64,000 nucleotides of DNA from contig JAPPNU010000078.1 in assembly GCA_028873695.1 (NCBI GenBank), positions 56,762-120,761 of the forward strand, written 5' to 3'. Shown here piece after piece: positions 55,474-64,000 of this stretch. Source of the stretch: Gemmatimonadota bacterium (GTDB lineage: Bacteria > Latescibacterota > UBA2968 > GCA-2709665). The position numbers and the translations under genes were made by a program. Each line of letters begins with the position of its first letter. Within the stretch, counting starts at the first letter, position 1. The notes under the pieces were generated by a model. It saw only the letters and a program-made list of their open reading frames with translations. It made no database searches and was not told the DNA's origin.

Positions 55474-56439
55474 CTACCCTCTACTTATCCATGCCTTTCC
55501 GGTTTTTCTTCCTTCTTCGTTTTTCCTTCTTCCTTCATTCCTTTCCCCCTCGATCCCGCGCACCGGAAACGTCTCCCTGAAATTCTGAAACTCCATCCAC
55601 GCATGGTCCGCCGCGTATCCGTTCGGGACCGCATCTGTCCTTTCGGGACGTTTATAGACCACGCGGACGTCAAGCGTTACAGGTTCGTCCACCCTGAGCC
55701 CATCCGTCTCCCACGCGAAATCCCACGCCGGGCTGCTCTGCCCCGGCAGCAGCGACTGCCCCGCACCTGAGGGCGAGATGAAGAACCGGAAGCCGGAATA
55801 ATCGTCCGCCATAATCTGGAACATCATCCCGCGGATCATTCCGAAATAGAAGGGATAGTCGAAGGTACGTCCGGAATCCGAGTGGCTGAAATTCCGCTCT
55901 CCGTCGAGAAACGCGGTGGCCGGCTCCTGTCCCCAGGGTTCCCGATCGGCCGCGTTCAGATCAGTAGGAAAGACCATTGCGCCCTGACCGTGAACCGGAT
56001 TGAAGTAGTACGTCCACAGGCCCTTTTCGATGAAGTGAATGCCCTTTTCCGCCGGGGAGTTTACGTAACAGCACCAGCTGAATGACGTGCGGTCCTGCGG
56101 CCGGTGTCCTGAAAGGGCGGTTGCCGTCATCTCGTAGTCGATGTAGTGCGGCGCCACCAGGCGATAGGTCCCCCGCGTTTCCACGTGGTTGTTCGCCACG
56201 CACGCCTCCTTGAACAACTCGACAGATGTGTCGTCCAGTCGCCGCACCGATGGCCGCGTACCCCGGTGGTGGCCGAAGAGCAGAATCCCGTTGCCCTGAG
56301 ACACCGCTGTATGCCTGTCGTTGATGGACGTCAGAAACCAGACCCCGCTGTGTTCGTCCCGTCCTCCGCCGTGGTCCGTATCGTCCCCCACAATCGCCCG
56401 CAACTGTCCCGCTGATATGAAATAGCAGTGTTCACTCAC
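55474..56439 (-). CDS. Hypothetical beta-rich protein (unrecognised family)
   Basis: 321 residues without signal peptide. Rich in aromatic and beta segments: HSGVWFLTSINDRHTAVSQG, TSFSWCCYVNSPAEKGIHFI, YPFYFGMIRGMMFQIMADDY, LDVRVVYKRP. The overall look is of a beta-sandwich like those of carbohydrate-active or DUF proteins in environmental bacteria, but I cannot name it. The start is GTG 56439, with GGGAGAG upstream. The last ~20 residues (N-E-G-R-R-K-N-E-E-G-R-K) are translated from a purine-rich low-complexity repeat, so the original stop may have been lost. It interrupts the X/Y-module array. Confidence 0.7.
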   Translation of the reverse strand: MSEHCYFISAGQLRAIVGDDTDHGGGRDEHSGVWFLTSINDRHTAVSQGNGILLFGHHRGTRPSVRRLDDTSVELFKEACVANNHVETRGTYRLVAPHYIDYEMTATALSGHRPQDRTSFSWCCYVNSPAEKGIHFIEKGLWTYYFNPVHGQGAMVFPTDLNAADREPWGQEPATAFLDGERNFSHSDSGRTFDYPFYFGMIRGMMFQIMADDYSGFRFFISPSGAGQSLLPGQSSPAWDFAWETDGLRVDEPVTLDVRVVYKRPERTDAVPNGYAADHAWMEFQNFRETFPVRGIEGERNEGRRKNEEGRKTGKAWISRG

Positions 56440-56455
56440 GTCACTCTCCCTGTTG

Positions 56456-56494
56456 GTGAAGGAAGAAGGATGAAGGAAAAAGGAAGAAGGAAAT
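56456..56494. repeat. Purine-rich GAAGGA repeat
   Basis: An imperfect run of GAAGGA/AGAAGGA units. Related runs occur at 55500-55555 (complementary, inside the end of the previous gene), 58933-58974, 61492-61515 and 63183-63206, always at or near gene ends of the array. Confidence 0.6.
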
Positions 56495-56586
56495 AGCGGG
56501 TACCGCGAGGCGCCGGATCGATTAGACTCGATCCGTCAAGAGAATCGCGGACCGGGTTGGACGCCAATCGCACGATCCGACACCTC

Positions 56587-57948
56587 CTAAAACGGATACG
56601 TTGCGAAGGCAGATACGCTTCCGTTTCTCCGCGGCGCCAGGCCGACTGAAAAACCGGGTTCGTCAGGCAGTCCCCGTGAAATCTCGGACGCGATTGTTGC
56701 AGCAAGGGTCGTTATCGAAATATACCCGAGCCACGCCACCACCGGTCCCTCGTAGCCATCCAGATCGCTCAGATGAACCGCGGAGGAAACAGCAGCGCAC
56801 CCGAGCAGGCTTCCTGCGAAAGTATGTTTGTATTGTGCGGGAGGATCCACTTTGTTGACGACCCAGCCCGTTGCGGCGGCATGAAGAATGGCGGCCGGGA
56901 TAACAAAAAGAAGACGGGAAGCGTTGTGCAGATAGAGCTCCGGGTGGAAACTCAGGGCCGCTGGCGCAGCCGTAACGGCGCCGAGTGCCGACCCGAAAAT
57001 CAGCTTCATGGCAACGCGGGCCCGGCCCTCAACCTTGTGCCCATTGGAGTAACCGAAGTAGGTCCTCGTCCGTCCCAAAGTCTGGAGGTCTTGTCGATCC
57101 CTGGCCACAATGACGGTCTCGACGTCGCGATATGCGATTTCCAGATTTTCCGGGTGCGCCCACGTGGCCTTGCCTCCCACCCGGTACTGAATCACCACTC
57201 TATCGCCGTACGTGCCTATGATTCTTCCGACGGCTTTTCGTTTTCTGCCATGGGAATTGTAGACAACGTGAACGTGTAGCCCGTCCTCGAGCATCGAAGG
57301 GTTCAGGTCCCAGCGCGACATTTGGACGATGCCGCGTTCGGACCACTTCTGCCACCTATTCACCGCCTGTACGGTCCTGGAGAATGCGATAGTGTCAATT
57401 TCCGCAGTGCCTATTTTCAACGTAACCGGGAGTTCAGCCCCGGATTCGACTATGATGCCATCCGGACGCATTTCCAGAACCTCTCCGGATGCCGTCCTCT
57501 TGAACCCCTTCCACGTGTAGACAAAGTGCGCGTACGATCCCGTCGCGAGTTTCGTCAGGTCGAGATCTTCGCGGGTCATGATGGTGATCTTCTCCGCCGC
57601 CAGTCTCGCATCCAGCCACGATTCGAAGGCAAGCCGGTCTTCGGCGACGGCCAGAATGTCAATGTCGCCAAACGATATTTTTCGTGTTTCCAATGGCTCG
57701 GCCTCGGATTCGATCACGATGCCATCCGGGTCGATTCGCACAATTCGACCCCACGCTGACCCCTCGATGCCTTCCGATTTGTAGGCCACGTACGCGTAGA
57801 TTTGCGTCTCCAATTCTGCGGGGTCCACTTCTCCGCGCGACATCACAATGACGCCCCCGCTCCCGGACTTTTTTTCGGCGATTGAAGCGGATGGCGCGGC
57901 AACGGACATCAGGATGACTGAGATCAATGTAAGGACGGTGGACTTCAT
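56587..57948 (-). CDS. Exported modular protein: three X modules and a membrane C-terminus
   Basis: 453 residues. Signal peptide (MKSTVLTLISVILMSVAAPS), then three X modules of about 80-100 residues. Each begins with a pattern like V-M-S-R-x-x-L-D-P-x-x-L and continues with a beta strand (YAYVAYKSEGIEGSAWGRIV) and a conserved D-I-D-x-L/I-A-V/F-x-x-D-R. The C-terminal ~150 residues hold several hydrophobic helices and end in a terminal Phe (SAFATYPF), as a diverged Y module. The first ~125 codons are nearly identical to those of the next gene. ATG 57948 has GGAGGTATA upstream. Function unknown. Confidence 0.78.
   Translation of the reverse strand: MKSTVLTLISVILMSVAAPSASIAEKKSGSGGVIVMSRGEVDPAELETQIYAYVAYKSEGIEGSAWGRIVRIDPDGIVIESEAEPLETRKISFGDIDILAVAEDRLAFESWLDARLAAEKITIMTREDLDLTKLATGSYAHFVYTWKGFKRTASGEVLEMRPDGIIVESGAELPVTLKIGTAEIDTIAFSRTVQAVNRWQKWSERGIVQMSRWDLNPSMLEDGLHVHVVYNSHGRKRKAVGRIIGTYGDRVVIQYRVGGKATWAHPENLEIAYRDVETVIVARDRQDLQTLGRTRTYFGYSNGHKVEGRARVAMKLIFGSALGAVTAAPAALSFHPELYLHNASRLLFVIPAAILHAAATGWVVNKVDPPAQYKHTFAGSLLGCAAVSSAVHLSDLDGYEGPVVAWLGYISITTLAATIASEISRGLPDEPGFSVGLAPRRNGSVSAFATYPF
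57513..57883 (-). repeat. Near-identical duplicated segment (partner at 58456-58826)
   Basis: The first 120 or so codons after the signal peptide of the two tandem genes are nearly identical at base level, offset by 943 bases, while the flanks differ. This marks a recent duplication or gene conversion. Confidence 0.85.
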
Positions 57949-57976
57949 GGATATACCTCCTGAGATAAGTCCGGCA

Positions 57977-58891
57977 CTAATGCGCCAAATAAAGAAAGAT
58001 TATCGTATCTCTTGTCAGATCTGATGTAAGTACTCGCTGATCCCTGGAGACGATGACGGTCTGAATGTCGCCGAATGTTATTTCAAGCCTTTGCCGGCGC
58101 GCGAACGAGTTCTTGCCTCCAACACGCTGTTGAATCACGATTCTATCGGTATACTTGTCAACGATCCTTCCGGCCGCCTCTCGTTTTTGGCCGCCGGAAT
58201 TGTAGACAACGTGAACGTGTAGCCCTTCCTCGAGCATCGAAGGATTCAAATCCCAGCGCGACATTTGGACGATGCCGCGCTCGGACCACTTCCGCCAGCG
58301 CGCCACGGCCTGCAGGGAATTGGCAAATGCGAGTGTGTCGATCTCGGGGGCCGCAATCTTCGCCGTCTCAGTCTGCTCAGTCCCGGATAGGACCAGAATG
58401 CCATGCGACGCTACCTCCAGGACCCTTCCGAATGACGCCCTCTTGAACCCCTTCCACGTGTAGACAGAGTGCGCGTACGATCCCGTCGCGAGTTTCGTCA
58501 GGTCGAGATCTTCGCGGGTCATGATGGTGATCTTCTCCGCCGCCAGTCTCGCATCCAGCCACGATTCGAAGGCAAGCCGGTCTTCGGCGACGGCCAGAAT
58601 GTCAATGTCGCCAAACGATATTTTTCGTGTTTCCAATGGCTCGGCCTCGGATTCGATCACGATGCCATCCGGGTCGATTCGCACAATTCGACCCCACGCT
58701 GACCCCTCGATGCCTTCCGATTTGTAGGCCACGTACGCGTAGATTTGCGTCTCCAATTCTGCGGGGTCCACTTCTCCGCGCGACATCACAATGACGCCCC
58801 CGCTCCCGGACTTTTTTTCGGCGATTGAAGCGGATGGCGCGGCAACGGACATCAGGATGACTGCGATGAGCGCAAGTGCGGCTGGTTTCAT
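57977..58891 (-). CDS. Exported modular protein: three X modules, no C-terminal domain
   Basis: 304 residues. Signal MKPAALALIAVILMSVAAPS, then three X modules as in the gene downstream of it (TIMTREDLDLTKLATGSYAH, IVQMSRWDLNPSMLEEGLHV). It ends soon after the third module with TRDTIIFLYLAH, lacking the hydrophobic C-terminus of its sister. It is either a truncated paralogue or a soluble version. The start of the second gene is only 28 bases after this stop. Confidence 0.78.
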   Translation of the reverse strand: MKPAALALIAVILMSVAAPSASIAEKKSGSGGVIVMSRGEVDPAELETQIYAYVAYKSEGIEGSAWGRIVRIDPDGIVIESEAEPLETRKISFGDIDILAVAEDRLAFESWLDARLAAEKITIMTREDLDLTKLATGSYAHSVYTWKGFKRASFGRVLEVASHGILVLSGTEQTETAKIAAPEIDTLAFANSLQAVARWRKWSERGIVQMSRWDLNPSMLEEGLHVHVVYNSGGQKREAAGRIVDKYTDRIVIQQRVGGKNSFARRQRLEITFGDIQTVIVSRDQRVLTSDLTRDTIIFLYLAH

Positions 58892-59528
58892 GGATACGCC
58901 TTCTTGAAATACTCTCTGTACTGTCCTTCACGATGAAAGTAAGAAGGAAAAAGGAAGAAGGAAGAAAAAAACGGTTGCCGTGAGGCGCCGGATTGGCAAG
59001 TTCCGGATCGCGCCTATCGCTTCTGGTTTATTCTCCCGGTATTTCTTCACTCCGCCTCTCCGGTTTTTTTCACGTCTCACGTCTGACCTCTTTTATACGT
59101 GTAGCATATCGCCTTCGAAAACAAACTTATGCGCGGACTCTTCGACTGTCTGCCTCGTCAACATAGCAGGATCGGCAAACGTGCTGCCTCTCAGGTATCA
59201 ACACGTGCAAATCGTTCTCTGATGATTCCATGCCGCAGTAGATACTTCGTCGGCCTGGCGGCCCCTTCCACTGGCTCAGGGCAAGTCCTCAGGGTGACAA
59301 TCTCGGCAAACGTGTGGCGGATGCGTTTCGCCGACGTCGCGCCCAGGCCTCCTCAGGATGACAGTTTGTGCCGACACGTGGCCGACGCGTTTCGCCAATG
59401 GTTATTGAAAGCCCTGTAATTCTGAGCCGATCAAAGAATCTCCCGTCTCCCCGCATATTGGCGTTTTGCCAACCGGTTTACGATTTATCGGAAAGGAGAG
59501 AGCGACACTCGCCCGCCCTGGCAAACGC
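58892..59528. other. Intergenic region of mosaic repeats
   Basis: 637 bases without a supported gene. It contains a purine-rich run (58933-58974), the ATGCCGCAGTAGATACTTCG module (59229-59248, shared with 28310), and GGCTCAGG/TCCTCAGG-GTGACA repeats. Confidence 0.5.
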
Positions 59529-60149
59529 CTAAAAATCGAACCTCAACGCGGCGGCGACGCCTCTGTCATGGGTGATTGCGGCGCTCGGTCTGAGCCGGTA
59601 CGGGGACACTGCCATCCATTGGTCGGATTTGGTAATGACACCAAGGACAGCGGAAGTCAGAAAAATCGCCGCCGTTGTAGACCGGAGATTAAGTATATTC
59701 GCTTCGTCAAGCAAAACACCGGGGAATAAATAAGCGCCCGTGAGAACAATACCGGTCATTATCCCTTTTGCCGTGTTTCTGGTTCGTTTGATGCTGACTT
59801 CGAAATTCTCAACCAGTGACAAGGGCATTCGCTCTTCCTGACCCCGTTCGGTTCGGACGATAAGTGTGTCTTGAGTCGTGCGGATAAACCTGCCGATAAT
59901 AGGCCCCTTGGAGATCAGTGGCGCTTCGACCCGAACTCTGGTCAGTTTTTCGTGAGACCAAATGTCACGAACGCGATGGTCCTTCGATTCTTGCTTGAAA
60001 CCGCTGCCGCCGGTGGATGGCGGAGAATTACCGGCCCCCACATTGTGTTCGACTCGGGCAACGTGCCGTCGTTCAAATGCACGGGAGAGACCTGGCGATA
60101 GAATCAGAAATAACAAGCTCGCGATTAACATCGCTGCGGTCGACTTCAT
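59529..60149 (-). CDS. Exported protein with Y module
   Basis: 206 residues. Signal MKSTAAMLIASLLFLILSPG, about 40 low-complexity residues, then one Y module: a small beta domain (RVRVEAPLISKGPIIGRFIR, DTLIVRTERGQEERMPLSLV), the signature NFEVSIKRTRNTAKGI, two hydrophobic helices, a strand S-D-Q-W-M-A-V, and a final strand ending AALRFDF with terminal Phe. Proteins with this plan (V-S-x-G-R-x-R-N-x-x-K-G, then E-R-W) occur in Gemmatimonadota and Bacteroidota as uncharacterised proteins. ATG 60149 has GAGGTGC upstream. Confidence 0.78.
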   Translation of the reverse strand: MKSTAAMLIASLLFLILSPGLSRAFERRHVARVEHNVGAGNSPPSTGGSGFKQESKDHRVRDIWSHEKLTRVRVEAPLISKGPIIGRFIRTTQDTLIVRTERGQEERMPLSLVENFEVSIKRTRNTAKGIMTGIVLTGAYLFPGVLLDEANILNLRSTTAAIFLTSAVLGVITKSDQWMAVSPYRLRPSAAITHDRGVAAALRFDF

Positions 60150-60257
60150 TGATGCACCTCGATTGTTGACGCATCTGCTATTCTTAGTTTTCACTTGTGA
60201 ACAAGACGCTGGAGGGAGAGGGTAGGGGGCGACCCGTTGTTTCGGGGCACCAGTCGC

Positions 60258-61451
60258 CTAAAACTTAAGAGATACCGCGGCTCCAATTCCTTTATTTGCG
60301 GTCGTGACGACGCTCATGTCGATGCCCTTTAACGGGACTTCGACCCATTTTTCGGTCTTAATCGAATACCCAATGAGAGTCGAACAGACGAATATCGGAA
60401 AAGATACAATTGCAGCTGCATATGTTGTGACAAACCACTCATATCCCTCGGAGCGGGAGTCCGTTGCGTCAGCACTGACGGCCAGAAGCAGGACGCCCAG
60501 TCCGAGAAGTGATCCGATTGCCATACCCTTATTTGTATTTCGATAACGACCGACATTTATCTGAAAATCGTCAATCGAAGAAATGGGTACCCTGAAGACT
60601 TCTTGACTGGATAGGCCGGCGCCGACGACGAGGGTATCCTGCCTAACTTCATGCACCCTTCCAACAACCGATTTCGCCTCAGTCGCAATATTCGCGAACC
60701 TCGACGCGTTGAATCGGATCCTGGGATTCAACGGGAGATGTCGTATGACTTGCCTCGCATTTTTTAGCTCGGTAATGTCTCCCCGTTTTTCGGCGGCAAC
60801 GATGATGATTATGTCTTCCTGTGCGATTTTACCGTCTGCCCAGAATTGGTCGCCACCCGCGTAACTGGATCGAACTACCAGAAGCTCCTCTTCAAGGCCG
60901 GTTATTTCGGTCAGTTCGGCTCTCGTCCCATTCTCGAATTTATAGACTACGTACGCATGCCAACCGTTTTTGAGCTTCAACAGGTCGAGATTACTCTGGG
61001 ACATAACGACGAAACGACCTTGCGCACGCCTTTGCCATCGCTCCAGTGCTCGTCGGTCCTTTGAAACCACAATCGTGTCCATGTCGGCATATAGTACGTT
61101 CTCTTTTTTCGGAATTCCTGCCGTGGCCTTAATCCCAATTCCGTCCGGGTATTTCTCGAAGATTACGCCGGTTGCGGTGCCGGAAGTTACTTCCGTTGTC
61201 TGGATCACGTACGCGTACGTGCCCTTCTCTATCTTGGAGAGGTCCAACTGTCGACGTGACATCACCCTGACATCCATCTCATAAAGCGATCGGATAACCC
61301 TTGCCGCATTCTCCGCAGCGCGATGTTCGTCCAACGGAGAAATAATGCCGTCAATCTGCTTTTCCTGGTCCTTTTTTTCCGCAGTCGAAATGCCCGGCGC
61401 CAGGATCTGAAACAGAAGTGTCGCGATCAATGCCACGGCGATTGGCTTCAT
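60258..61451 (-). CDS. Exported modular protein: two X modules plus Y module
   Basis: 397 residues. Signal MKPIAVALIATLLFQILAPG. Two X modules (RVMSRRQLDLSKIEKGTYAY and FVVMSQSNLDLLKLKNGWHA) are joined by D-M-D-T-I-V-V-S-K-D-R-R. A complete Y module follows (VGRVHEVRQDTLVVGAG, FQINVGRYRNTNKGMAIG, two hydrophobic helices, EKWVEVPL) and ends AAVSLKF. X modules may be periplasmic SH3-like domains and Y the membrane anchor; this is inference. ATG 61451 has GGGGTGA upstream. Confidence 0.78.
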   Translation of the reverse strand: MKPIAVALIATLLFQILAPGISTAEKKDQEKQIDGIISPLDEHRAAENAARVIRSLYEMDVRVMSRRQLDLSKIEKGTYAYVIQTTEVTSGTATGVIFEKYPDGIGIKATAGIPKKENVLYADMDTIVVSKDRRALERWQRRAQGRFVVMSQSNLDLLKLKNGWHAYVVYKFENGTRAELTEITGLEEELLVVRSSYAGGDQFWADGKIAQEDIIIIVAAEKRGDITELKNARQVIRHLPLNPRIRFNASRFANIATEAKSVVGRVHEVRQDTLVVGAGLSSQEVFRVPISSIDDFQINVGRYRNTNKGMAIGSLLGLGVLLLAVSADATDSRSEGYEWFVTTYAAAIVSFPIFVCSTLIGYSIKTEKWVEVPLKGIDMSVVTTANKGIGAAVSLKF

Positions 61452-61672
61452 GGATTCACCCCGCTGAAATGCGCTTTGTTCTGTCGTTCTTCAAGAAGGA
61501 AAGAATAAAGAGAGTAAATGGCAGAGGAAAACATGGTTTTGTCGAGGCGCAAGACACGAGCGTTCTCGCTCGCTCCTTTCGTTTTGGATTTCTCCCGCGT
61601 CCTGCGTCTTGCCAACTGGATTGACGATCTACCGGCATAGTAACCGCGACATCCCGTCGCCCTGGCAGACGC

Positions 61673-63133
61673 CTAAAAGTTGAACGACACCGCCGCTCGC
61701 AGACCGGTGTTTCTTGCTGGCGCAATGCTCAGATTCAGGCGTGGAGGTGATACTTTTACCCATCTTTCAGTTCGTGTAGCGGCCCCAATAAGTGTTGAAC
61801 CAAGAAAAATAAGTGGAAATACATAGGTTGCTGTAATTGCTGTGGCTAGACCCCGCAGTTTATAGTCGTCTGCCCGCAGGTCTGACAACGCGACTGGAGC
61901 AAGGATGGCGAGTCCCAAAACAAGACCAATTCTCATACCCTTTCCTGCATTGCGAAAGCGTCCTATGCTCACTTCGAAATTGTCGACTGAAGAGAGTGGA
62001 ACCCGTTCGAATCCGCGACCGGTTACCAATACCAGGGTGTCCCGGTCCACACCGAAGAACCTGCCGATGATGCGCCTTCTCGAAAACGATCGCGCCTTCA
62101 CGCGCACAGGGGGATGCTTTTCCCGTAACCACCTTTCCATATCACTCCTGTATTCGGCAAAAACCAGCGTGTCGATGTGGCTAATTGCAATCTTCCAGGT
62201 CAGCAGGGGACTCGATTGAATATCGATCCGATCTGCTTCTATGTTTACGATTTCGCCACTTACGATTTTCCTGACACCCTTGGTCCTATAAACAATGGTC
62301 GCATGCCGTCCGGTCTTCAGTCTCCCCAGGTCGAAATCCTCGCTCGCGATAGTTTCCACGACGGTCTCGTCGAGGCGTACTATGGCCTGTCTCGCCTTCA
62401 GCCAACGTTCGATGTTTCGTCGGTCCTTATAGGTAACCAGCGTCTCTATTTTGTCATGCGGAATTTTCCAACTCCAGGGCGTTGACCCGGATCGGATAAC
62501 GAAGTAACCCGGTCGCTTAATCTCGATCTTGCCAGTTGCGATCCTTCTGCCGTCTTCATTTGCGTAAACGACGTGCGCATGCCATCCCTTCTTGATCCTC
62601 TTCGGATCGAGGTCCGGTCGTGACACATAGGATACAACATCCTCAGGGAGCCTATGGATGGTCGGCAGGGCATTGGTCTCCAGCCACCTCTCGATTTTCT
62701 TCCTGTGTTTGTACGTGACGATCGCTTCGATGTCATTGTAACGTATTTCCCATCGTCTCCAGGGTTCCGGCACAGAATTAACGGCAACGCTATCCGAATC
62801 CTTTCTTGCAATTCTTCCAATTGCGATTGTCCTGACGCCGTCAATCTTGTAGACCACGGTCGCATGCCAACCTGGTTTAAGTTTCGAGTGATCCAGATCC
62901 TCTTGTGACATCACAATGAAATCTTTCTCAAAGGACCGTCTGAGGGCCCGCTCCACAATTTCTGCGGCCGTGTCCTCGCTCGACGGTATCGGTTTTTCCC
63001 TATCTCCGGCGGTTGAGTATAGTCCAGCCCGTTCTGTCCTATCTACAGACAGTTGCCCTGATGCATAGGAGATACCTGGCGAGAGAATTTCAAACAGCAG
63101 GCTTGCCACTAATATTATGGAGGTTGACTTCAT
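61673..63133 (-). CDS. Exported modular protein: three X modules plus Y module
   Basis: 486 residues, the longest of the family. Signal MKSTSIILVASLLFEILSPG. Three X modules (FIVMSQEDLDHSKLKPGWHA, VSYVSRPDLDPKRIKKGWHA, IASEDFDLGRLKTGRHATIV), each closed by D-I/K-I-E/D-x-L-V followed by E-R-W-L. The Y module has IIGRFFGVDRDTLVLVTGRG, NFEVSIGRFRNAGKGMRIG, two hydrophobic helices and RTERWVKVSP, and ends RAAVSFNF. Regular module borders suggest growth by internal duplication. ATG 63133 has GAGGCG upstream; ATG at 63163 would add a non-signal leader. Confidence 0.8.
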   Translation of the reverse strand: MKSTSIILVASLLFEILSPGISYASGQLSVDRTERAGLYSTAGDREKPIPSSEDTAAEIVERALRRSFEKDFIVMSQEDLDHSKLKPGWHATVVYKIDGVRTIAIGRIARKDSDSVAVNSVPEPWRRWEIRYNDIEAIVTYKHRKKIERWLETNALPTIHRLPEDVVSYVSRPDLDPKRIKKGWHAHVVYANEDGRRIATGKIEIKRPGYFVIRSGSTPWSWKIPHDKIETLVTYKDRRNIERWLKARQAIVRLDETVVETIASEDFDLGRLKTGRHATIVYRTKGVRKIVSGEIVNIEADRIDIQSSPLLTWKIAISHIDTLVFAEYRSDMERWLREKHPPVRVKARSFSRRRIIGRFFGVDRDTLVLVTGRGFERVPLSSVDNFEVSIGRFRNAGKGMRIGLVLGLAILAPVALSDLRADDYKLRGLATAITATYVFPLIFLGSTLIGAATRTERWVKVSPPRLNLSIAPARNTGLRAAVSFNF

Positions 63134-63182
63134 CGATACGCCTCGCTGGAAAACTCTTCGCATTGTCCGTGTTGATGCCGGT

Positions 63183-63206
63183 TAGAAGGAAGAAGGAAGG
63201 ATGGAG
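63183..63206. repeat. Purine-rich GAAGGA repeat
   Basis: TTAGAAGGAAGAAGGAAGGA and neighbouring bases, upstream of the modular gene at 61673-63133. Same family as 56456-56494 and 58933-58974. Confidence 0.55.
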
Positions 63207-63333
63207 CGCCTTGTTCGATGACTATCCTTACTGTCTTACTCCAAAAAGATAAAAAAAGGTATATAAAAGTAAGAGAAAAGCGCGGTTTTGTTGAGGCGCA
63301 AGACGCGCGACAGCCATGCGCCCTGGCAGACGC

Positions 63334-63933
63334 CTAGAAGTTAAACGATACCGCGGCTCGAAGTCCTTTATCCCTTGTCGGCGTGATGCTCAGATTGATC
63401 CGTGAAGGTGAGACTTCGACCCATTTTTCGCTAACTGTCCTGGCGCCGACCAGAGTACCGCAGACTGTCGCGAGAGGCACAACCAGAATGGCGTAGAAGA
63501 ACCGGTCGGCGCGGTCCTTTTCTCCAACTTCCCCTCTTCTTTCGTCGTCAAATACACCATATGGATATAGCAGGAATGCAGCGCCAAGTCCTGCAAGAGC
63601 CCCAAAGGCCATACCCTTGATGGTGTTTCGATGACGACCCATGCTTACCTCCAGATCCTTGACTGAAGCACGGGGGATCCGTTCGGTACCGCGTTCGGAC
63701 AGGATCTCGAGTGTGTCATGGACGGAACCTGCCAACCTGCCGATCATCCATTCCGGCGATATCGACGGCGCCATCAACCGCACCCTGCGACCCTGTAGTT
63801 CACGGTAGGCATTCAGCGTCCGGCTGTCGGGACCGATGTCTTCGCCCCGATGTTCTGTGGCGGCCTGTGCAACGGACGGGATAATCGCACTGAACACCAT
63901 TGTCACGGTCAGAATGAGTGCGGTAATCTTCAC
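63334..63933 (-). CDS. Exported protein with Y module (last of array)
   Basis: 199 residues from GTG 63933, preferred because GGAGGAAG stands 6 nt upstream and it opens a signal peptide (KITALILTVTMVFSAIIPSV). One Y module: RELQGRRVRLMAPS, DTLEILSERGTERIPRASVK, LEVSMGRHRNTIKGMAFGAL, two hydrophobic stretches, SEKWVEVSPSRINLSI, and RAAVSFNF at the end. Its last ~30 residues are nearly the same as those of the gene at 61673, indicating recent duplication. Confidence 0.78.
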   Translation of the reverse strand: MKITALILTVTMVFSAIIPSVAQAATEHRGEDIGPDSRTLNAYRELQGRRVRLMAPSISPEWMIGRLAGSVHDTLEILSERGTERIPRASVKDLEVSMGRHRNTIKGMAFGALAGLGAAFLLYPYGVFDDERRGEVGEKDRADRFFYAILVVPLATVCGTLVGARTVSEKWVEVSPSRINLSITPTRDKGLRAAVSFNF

Positions 63934-64000
63934 GATCTTCCTCCACCCGATTAATTCATGAATCGTGAGAAGATGCATTTTAAGGAAGCAGAAAGAGCTT

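Overview
This window looks like a piece of chromosome from an uncultivated Gram-negative bacterium, probably a metagenome-assembled genome from a candidate phylum. The evidence is lipoprotein signal peptides, a giant surface protein ending in an autotransporter-like beta-barrel with a C-terminal Phe, dockerin-type EF-hand repeats in non-cellulosomal surface proteins, internalin-like leucine-rich repeats, large PAS-rich kinases with sigma54-dependent regulators, and many dispersed hairpin repeats. Latescibacterota, Poribacteria or Gemmatimonadota-like lineages carry this mixture, but the phylum cannot be fixed from sequence reading alone. No rRNA, tRNA, CRISPR array, integrase or transposase gene was recognised.

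Region 1 (1-17.7 kb) is mostly plus-strand accessory enzymes: two SAM methyltransferases, a ZIP metal transporter, RidA, an AAC(3)-type acetyltransferase, dCTP deaminase followed by three Nudix hydrolases, an Asp/Glu racemase-like protein, an S9 peptidase, an APH-type kinase, two GNAT acetyltransferases, an SDR, a nitrilase-family amidase and two XRE regulators. It also holds gene remnants: a truncated creatininase, and a RelE/ParE-like toxin broken at a run of seven T.

Region 2 (17.8-32.5 kb) holds signalling and surface genes. A PAS histidine kinase (20135-22258) lies upstream of a sigma54 activator (17827-19716). The activator has its own near-consensus -24/-12 promoter and a perfect palindrome about 200 bp further upstream. 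Next come a leucine-rich-repeat lipoprotein, a dockerin/LRR/HEXXH protein interrupted by one in-frame TAG, and a dockerin protein. A third kinase and its OmpR-type regulator are separated by a frameshift at a (CGGAC)3 repeat.

Region 3 (32.6-49 kb) is dominated by a gene of about 9.7 kb for a multidomain adhesin (Ig-like, He_PIG/cadherin-like, Calx-beta, FN3, barrel). It has its own sigma54-type promoter and a palindrome of the same design as that of the activator. Beside it is a second kinase/activator pair, paralogous to the first, whose activator has lost its in-frame DNA-binding domain through a short deletion. Kinases, activators and adhesin can be read as one surface-remodelling regulon.

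Region 4 (49.4-64 kb) has a TolB-like propeller protein with dockerin repeats, then a same-strand array of small exported proteins. Three are lipoproteins and six are modular proteins built from a repeated beta-rich module (X) and a C-terminal module (Y) with membrane segments and a terminal Phe. This array appears to be a lineage-specific expanding family without a recognised function.

Five copies of an AT-rich element of about 53 bp, all in the same orientation, lie upstream of minus-strand surface or sensor genes between 24 and 53 kb. Together with the palindromes and sigma54 promoters they are the strongest unexplained non-coding signal in the window.
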